A program made the translations under genes and the position numbers. Below, piece after piece: positions 58,046 through 64,000 of a DNA stretch of 64,000 nt (positions within the stretch are counted from its first letter, which is position 1; every line of letters starts with the position of its first letter). Below the pieces are notes generated by a model. It saw nothing but the letters and a program-made list of their open reading frames with translations. It did no database searches and was not told the DNA's origin. The DNA comes from Lineolata rhizophorae (lineage: Eukaryota > Ascomycota > Dothideomycetes > Lineolatales > Lineolataceae). The stretch covers positions 568,070-632,069 of the forward strand of contig MU001687.1 in assembly GCA_010093515.1 (NCBI GenBank). Direction: 5' to 3'.

Positions 58046-59692
58046 TCACTTCGCATTCCCTCCACTTTCTTTCCTGGCTTTAGCGCCTTCCGTGCCATTT
58101 CGATCATAGTCTTCCTCAAAATTGTTTTCTACAAACTCCTCTTCGGGTTCATCGAACGTGTAGTTAGAGTAGCTATCATCGGCCTCGCTACCGGAATCGA
58201 TATTGTCGAAATCCCTCGGATAGAATCCCAACTGCAGCATCATCGGAGAAGTGAATACGTTGTCCTCTGGTGCTTGCCCCCCCAGATTCGCGAGCTGGAG
58301 TGCAGCCACTTCGTGTTTCCAGCCGGCCACGCCACATTCGGAATGATCCTCCAAGTAATCTTCATCGCCCGCTGCCGCAGAACGACCCTCCAAGCAACCG
58401 TCATCGCTCGCTACCAATTCAAGGGGAAGGTGTCTGGAGTGGAAGCCTAGAAGAGTGTTTTTGAGCTCATACGGGGACATTCGGATAGTTGACGGGTCGA
58501 ACGGCCATTGCTCAATATCCTTGAGCCCATTAAACAGGTAGCCAGACTTGAGGGCATCACACTGTTCCTTATAAGGGCTTCCCTTTGCCAAGCAATGGCT
58601 TCCGGTGAGTCCTTTTTGGCAAATCTCAATCAAGCTGCGAAGAAACGAGGTCCGCAAATGCGTGATTTCCTCTGCTATACCGCAAAATTAGCTGGAGAGT
58701 TTTGGAAAAAGCGTAAGAATACCCCAGGTGCATAGGGTACAATTCAACGGCTATTTGTACACCAGGAAGAAGGCCCTTACTTTTCATAGCTAATTGGTCC
58801 CCTGGAAACAGCTCTGCTAGCTTCCGACCTCGGTAGATGACGCATCCATCCTCGTCCTTCTCAGCGTTGCGCGCGAGATGGTCCATCCATTGCAGGAAGA
58901 TATCGCTAGCTCCGAATTCATAGGAGATCAAGATCCACTCGGTTTGGTCCGCATCCAACCTCTCGCGGGCGAGTTGCCGGATCCAGTTCTCTACAAAAGG
59001 CTTAAACAACTCGCGGACACGATATTTCTGGGATAACATGGCAATGGAGTAAAGCTCCTGGAGGGTGATGAATTTGGTCAAGCGCGAGAATTGAAAATGG
59101 ACGATCTGGAGCATTAGTTTCAGAGCCAAAGGGTCATCGTCTGGGAGTTGAATGCTTTGAGAATCGGTTGCCATTGCAGAGTCGACCATATCCGCCCAGG
59201 TTTCACTTGCGGAAGCCAACCACGAAGAACACATTCGAAACTCGTGAACTTTGTCGCGGCCAACAAAAAGCGTGATATCGCCCTCGGCATCAAAGACATG
59301 TAGCAGTTCGGTGGCCGCATCGGATTCTGCGCTCTCGCTATCTTCTTCGCGAGAGTCTGCTGATGCAGACCGCATCGGCGTGTCCTCAGGCGGCATCGGC
59401 ACATCTGCAGGCGGCACCGGCACGTCTTCTTCGGGCTTGACGCCTGGACCTGCGGGAAGAACGGGTTAGCTTTCCCGGGTAGTGTTGCGTCGGACTAGCT
59501 TCGGCACGGCCATATTGATGAGTGCATAATATAGGACTGTGCTCGGGCCATACCATTGTGATCCTCCTGTTGGGCTGCGGGGTTTGTGCACTCCATATCG
59601 ACGTCTTCGGAAGCGGCGGGGGTGGGAGTTCCGGGCGCCACCCCAGAGTCATCGGAAACTGTCGCCGACGAGCTTGCGTCGCCGGAAGACAT
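58046..59692 (-). CDS. BTB/POZ domain protein of unknown function
   Basis: Exons 59692-59554, 59449-58781 and 58674-58046 (introns 104 and 106 nt) join in phase to 478 residues. A disordered acidic N-terminus (1-100, Ser/Ala/Pro/Glu) precedes a BTB fold from GDITLFVG (103-110) through KVHEFRMCSSWLASASETW to about 215. A BACK-like helical extension follows (LYSIAMLSQKYRVRELFKPF, then RLDADQTEWILISYEFGA). The C-terminal region is acidic with DNIDSGSEADDSYSNYTF near the end. Fungal BTB proteins of this kind, with an F-x-x-x-S-W-L-x-x-x-S-x-x-W core, are numerous and mostly uncharacterised; BTB domains often dimerise or recruit Cullin-3. No Kelch or zinc-finger partner domain is seen. The second intron acceptor (TATAG at 58675) was chosen because it avoids a stop in the next frame. 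Confidence 0.8.
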
Positions 59693-60900
59693 GTTGGCGT
59701 GGTAGATTTGGCTTTGACGAGGGATGACGGTTTTCGTTTTGGTAGCGCAGGAAGGTTGCGGGTCGAGGCCGCGGCTTGAGCAAACGTCACGTGCTTGCTC
59801 TGCAGGAAGGCCACTTGACTCGATACCTTCGCAACGGAGGTTGGGCCGGCAAAAAGCTCCTGAGTAGACCTGTGATATCCGAGGCGATAATGGGCGTAGA
59901 CGTTGAAATGTACCGGTGACCCAAAGAGATTGTGAATGAACTGGAGTGAGGCGGCTAAGTCGCCAGCCTGGGGTATGGCGGAGGTCGTAGATATTGCCCT
60001 CGAAGGCCACTTCTTCGAGGCGTATGCCAGCCTGGGACGTGCCTGGTCGCGCGGTGAAGCGGCCTGCTGGGCGTGAGCGCAGCAAATAATGCGGCCCAGG
60101 GAGCCGGCTTTAGAAAGCCCCGATCCGCTGCACTGTGCAGTTTTGTTCTAGTGAGCCGCTTTGATCGCTGTGTCGCTTTTTGGCAATCCGGCCCCGCTTC
60201 AGCACCCAGGCAGCTACTTCTCAGAAGCACATGAACTAGCCTCTTTCGCTATAGCGCCACATCAGACTTCCGCGAACTTACGGTAAACCTCCATCAGGCT
60301 ATGAAGGAGCTTCTTCTAGAGTCTGGTGAAAGCAGCGAAGAGCACAATTCGGGGCCTAGCAGCTTGGATCAACTCGGCTGCGCTATTCAGCTTCGCCTAT
60401 GTACAGAGCACTTGGCACCCTCAGTCGGTGAGCCCAAATCGTCGCCATAACATTCCTCATCACAAGGCATACGGATGTAAGCTTTTTTTTCCAATTAACA
60501 TTCAACCAGCCCCAACACATGAGAAATGCATTTGGGCCCATTGAGTGTTTCGACATCGTCGCACCACTTCGCGATGATCCTACCTTTTCGCGCCTGAACG
60601 TAAATTATGATAAGGTCCGAGTCGCACCTCAAAATCCTTGCTTTTGGGTATCGAGGCTAACAGAATGCCTAAGGGGCTGCATCCAGTGCATAGGAAGCGT
60701 GCGCACTCAGCACGAAAGGAAGAACCCGACACAAATATCCGTCGTCAAGCATTACGTCCAATCGAGCCGCGAAAGCCCGTGCCAATCAACAAAACCCGTT
60801 CAACGGACTCCATTGCCATGCATAACCAGCCGGCCCCGCAAAACGCCGCCCAGATGAACACTAATGGCTGCTCAGTCAAACAAGCAAAGAACGGGCGCCC
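59693..60900. other. Intergenic region between BTB gene and GPN3
   Basis: About 1.2 kb: promoter of the minus-strand BTB gene and 3' flank of GPN3. Only short frames without recognisable motifs. Confidence 0.4.
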
Positions 60901-61812
60901 TCAATCCATGTACGTCGACGGGTCCATGTCGATGTCGTCGTTGGGCTCGCGCGGCTCCTGGGCCTCGTGATACTGGATGGCGTCGTCGATGTAGCTCAGG
61001 ATGGCGCCGACGCTGTCCTCGTTCTGCACGTCCAGCTGCAGGAACGACACCATGCCGAAGTCGTCGATGAGCTTGGCGACGGCGCGGTTCAGGCGCGCGA
61101 ACGGATCGCCGGCCTGGCGCGGCGCGCTCGGGTCGCCGGCCTCGACCGGCACGACCATGTCGCCGTCTCCGGCGGGCTCGAAGGCTAGGCTGCGGTGCGT
61201 GTTGTCCTCGTCGAGCAGGCCGGCGTCGGCGTCGAGGAAGCGCTTGAGGTCGCGCTTGGCGACGGTGCCCTTGACGAGGTCCATCTTGGAGAGGACGTTG
61301 ACGTGGGGCAGCTCGAGCATGAGCATGGCGGACATGGCGGAGAGGGTGCCGGCGAAGAACTTGGGCCGGTCGACGATGAAGGTGGCCTCGAGCAGGTAGG
61401 CGGCGCACAGGTTGATGTTCAGCGAGCCGCGCGACAGGTGCTTGACCAGGGCTGGCAGGACGGGCACGTGGGTGTACAGCTCGATCTGGCCGGGCATGTC
61501 GATGACGATGAGGTACTCCTCCGTCACCGTCTCAAGCGAGTCCGTCAGGAAGTCGAGGTTCTCGAGCAGGAACTCGAAGCAGTAGATCAGGCCGCCGTTG
61601 GGGCCGAGGCCCATCTCGTCCATGACGTCGTCCAGCGAGATGAGCTCCTTGATGTCCACGTCCGGCTCGAAGACGAAGTCCTCGGCGGCGGGGTCCAGGT
61701 TCACGTAGTAGCAGGAGCGCCTGTTGTGGCGGAGGTGCTGGATCAGGGCGGAGCAGAAGGTGGTCTTGCCGGCGCCGGCGGGGCCCATGACCACGGTGCC
61801 AAACTTGCTCAT
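60901..61812 (-). CDS. GPN3: GPN-loop GTPase 3
   Basis: A 303-residue intronless protein. GPN GTPases act with chaperones in cytoplasmic assembly and nuclear import of RNA polymerase II and III. The P-loop is GPAGAGKTT (10-18) after the GPN3-type start MSKFGTVVMG. The GPN insertion is G70-P71-N72. The segment VNLDPAAEDFVFEPDVDIKE follows the P-loop, DMPGQIELYTH is the G3 region, and LSKMDLV is the G4 equivalent of NKxD. The acidic tail EPNDDIDMDPSTYMD is typical. The start MSKFG and the length place it with GPN3 rather than GPN1 or GPN2. Divergent from the S-adenosylmethionine synthetase gene. Confidence 0.95.
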   Translation of the reverse strand: MSKFGTVVMGPAGAGKTTFCSALIQHLRHNRRSCYYVNLDPAAEDFVFEPDVDIKELISLDDVMDEMGLGPNGGLIYCFEFLLENLDFLTDSLETVTEEYLIVIDMPGQIELYTHVPVLPALVKHLSRGSLNINLCAAYLLEATFIVDRPKFFAGTLSAMSAMLMLELPHVNVLSKMDLVKGTVAKRDLKRFLDADAGLLDEDNTHRSLAFEPAGDGDMVVPVEAGDPSAPRQAGDPFARLNRAVAKLIDDFGMVSFLQLDVQNEDSVGAILSYIDDAIQYHEAQEPREPNDDIDMDPSTYMD

Positions 61813-62449
61813 GGCGCGCGGACGCCAGGTTGACGCTTGGTGTAGGGCGGTGGGAGCTGTGCAGCGCAGGGCGGAAACTGCCCGGCCAACCGGAGCCTTT
61901 TGCGGGAAGTATCCGCGCGAAAGATCACAGGCAACGTGACGCGGGACGCGCTGCTCGACGGGCGTTCTGCCCGGGGCGGTGAGGCGGCGGCTGCGACGTC
62001 GGAGACAAATTTTCGAGGCGCCAGCGGGAGCCGTTTTGTTTCGCGCCGTTGCAGGCGGGGTGCGCTCAGGGGCGGTGGGCGTTTTGCTGAGTCAGGTTAG
62101 ATTTCGCCACGAGGGGCAGCAGCCTCGCCGATCGCAGCCCCACGCGCCCCGGGACCGCGACCAGGGCGCCAAAGGGCCGCTGAGAAAGCGGTTTTGCGGC
62201 GGGAAACGATACGGGGCTTTGCGTGGGGCGCGGCCCAAGTGCCGACAATCACATCATTGTCCCCCGTCTCGGCTAATGCCCGAGCGCCCCCGCGACTCAT
62301 ATTTCGCTCTCCCGGCCTCAACCGCCAATTCTCCCCAGCTCCACCGCGCTGGCAGTTCCCTCAGTCCTTCATTCCGCACCGCGCCCGCTGCCCGCCGGTT
62401 CGACCTCCTTTCGCTCTCCCCACCCCGCTCCCTTTCCCCCGCCGCCAGC
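61813..62449. promoter_or_regulatory. Divergent region between GPN3 and SAM synthetase
   Basis: About 640 bp of GC-rich DNA between two divergent starts. The side next to SAM synthetase is pyrimidine-rich (62,390-62,440), as in strongly expressed fungal genes. No specific site assigned. Confidence 0.45.
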
Positions 62450-63703
62450 ATGGTCAGCGACGTCAATGGCACCGCGGCCGGAGCCGCCTCCGGCGTCGAC
62501 CGCGGCTCGTTCCTGTTTACTTCCGAGTCGGTCGGCGAGGGCCATGCCGACAAGATTTGGTAAGCGTCTCCCTCGACCCCCCCTTCCATCAAGCACGCCG
62601 GTTGACTTCGATGCAGCGATCAGGTGTCCGATGCCATCCTCGACGCCTGCCTGAGCGAGGACCCCCTGTCCAAGGTGGCCTGCGAGACGGCCACCAAAAC
62701 GGGCATGATCATGGTCTTGGGCGAGATCACCACCAAGGCGCATCTCGACTACCAGAAGATCATCCGCAACACCATCAGGGACATCGGCTACGACTCGTCC
62801 GCCAAGGGCTTCGACTACAAGACGTGCAACGTGCTGGTGGCCGTCGAGGAGCAGTCTCCCGACATCGCCCAGGGGTTGCACTACGAGGAGGCGCTTGAGA
62901 AGCTGGGCGCCGGCGACCAGGGCATCATGTTCGGCTATGCGACCGATGAGACGCCCGAGCTGCTGCCGCTGACGATCCAGTTGGCGCACAAGCTCAACGC
63001 CGCCATGAAGGCGGCCCGTCTCGATGGCTCGCTGCCGTGGCTGCGCCCGGACACCAAGACGCAGGTCACGGTCGAGTACGATCATGACGTCGGTGCCGTC
63101 GTGCCCAAGCGCGTCGACACCGTCGTCGTCAGCGCCCAACATTCCGAGGACATTACCACGGAGCAGCTGCGCAAGGAGATCATGGAGAAGATCGTCAAGA
63201 AGGTTATCCCGGCCAAGTATCTCGACGACCGCACCGTATACCACATCCAGCCGTCAGGCCTCTTCATCATCGGCGGCCCCCAGGGCGACGCCGGCCTGAC
63301 GGGCCGCAAGATCATCGTGGACACGTACGGCGGCTGGGGCGCCCACGGCGGCGGCGCCTTCTCCGGCAAGGACTACTCCAAGGTGGACCGCTCGGCCGCC
63401 TACCTGGCGCGCTGGATCGCCAAATCCCTCGTGCATTCTAAGCTGGCGCGGCGTTGCCTCGTGCAACTATCGTACGCCATCGGCGTCCCGGAACCGCTCT
63501 CCCTCTTCGTCGAGACGTACGGCACCTCCAACAAGACCGAGAGCGAGCTCGTCGAGATCGTCCGCAACAACTTCGACATGCGCCCGGGCGTCATCGTGCG
63601 CGAGCTCGACCTGGCCAAGCCCATCTACTGCCAGACGGCCAAGAACGGCCATTTCACCAACCAGGACTTTAGCTGGGAGAAACCCAAGACGCTGAAGTTC
63701 TAG
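62450..63703 (+). CDS. SAM2: S-adenosylmethionine synthetase (methionine adenosyltransferase)
   Basis: Exons 62450-62559 and 62617-63703 (57-nt intron) give 398 residues. It makes S-adenosylmethionine from methionine and ATP, the methyl donor for most cellular methylation, in the cytosol. [17 protein letters not shown] (27-43) is the N-terminal metal- and methionine-binding motif. [16 protein letters not shown] (134-149) is the first family signature. [16 protein letters not shown] (from 281) is the P-loop-like second signature. An N-terminal extension of about 18 Ala/Gly-rich residues precedes the conserved FLFTSESV. The intron splits the codon of C37 within the first motif. The gene is complete, with its stop at 63,701-63,703. 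Confidence 0.97.
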
Positions 63704-64000
63704 GTGCCTTCTCCTCGATCCCGCCAAATCTCCCTGGTTGTCAAGTTCTCCGTGCGAATCAACTTCGCCTCTTCCCTAAATCGGCCGATCCACCGTCGCT
63801 TCTTCATCTAGCTCCTCCGAAACCCACGACTCCTTCCGTGCCTACCATCCACGTCACGGCCCTTTTGCACGTAATTATAGCGACTTGCATTTTGTTTTCA
63901 ACAAATACCAGCATCGGCGTTAGGGGAAATTCGAGGGATGGCACCTTTCCAAAAGCTTCAAAAACACTTTGTTTCAAAATTACCTCTTGCTGTCGGAGCT
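63704..64000. other. 3' flank of SAM synthetase
   Basis: Pyrimidine-rich 3' untranslated-like DNA to the window edge. No further gene seen. Confidence 0.4.

Overview
The window is nuclear DNA from a filamentous ascomycete (Pezizomycotina). The protein resemblances feel closest to Sordariomycetes, but that placement is an impression, not a test. The evidence is the set of short GT-AG introns (46-142 nt, with CTAAC/CTGAC-like branch sites), long GC-rich intergenic DNA, and typical fungal genes: an ApsA/Num1 cortical anchor, a fungal Jhd1 demethylase, a 14-helix MFS exporter and a 115-residue SF3b p14 protein. I rebuilt gene models by hand from splice signals and checked that reading phase is kept across each junction. 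Several genes (SF3B6, an 82-residue conserved protein, Mis14, the 190-residue protein) appear only after splicing.

Layout. 1-8 kb: a RasGAP gene (2727-5401, five introns) flanked by long GC-rich DNA without recognisable genes. 8-14 kb: an AT-richer island with two diverged members of one unrecognised family on the minus strand (8157-9011 and 11282-12233). 14-18.4 kb: the single-exon ApsA/Num1 gene, then 5 kb with no convincing gene. 23.4-35 kb: a second accessory island. It holds a six-exon gene for a 1115-residue protein with a collagen-like/glycine-rich segment, a divergently transcribed 315-residue unknown, a putative membrane protein, a degenerate protein kinase with an internal tandem duplication, and a decayed D-amino-acid oxidase gene.

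35.5-54.7 kb is a core block: Cns1/TTC4 co-chaperone, a 190-residue conserved unknown, kinetochore Mis14/Nsl1, an MFS transporter, a secreted Gly/Thr-repeat protein, SF3B6 divergent from a PHD-JmjC demethylase (Jhd1), and an 82-residue conserved protein. 54.7-58 kb is gene-poor and ends in AT-rich DNA. 58-63.7 kb carries a BTB-domain gene, then GPN3 divergent from S-adenosylmethionine synthetase.

The core genes serve unrelated housekeeping jobs (Ras signalling, nuclear positioning, Hsp90 co-chaperoning, kinetochore, splicing, chromatin, RNA polymerase II assembly, methyl-donor supply). The novelty lies in the two accessory islands. The best candidate for an undescribed system is the head-to-head pair at 23394-28677: the glycine-rich giant and its divergent partner. 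I recognised no virus-derived element, rRNA, tRNA or CRISPR.
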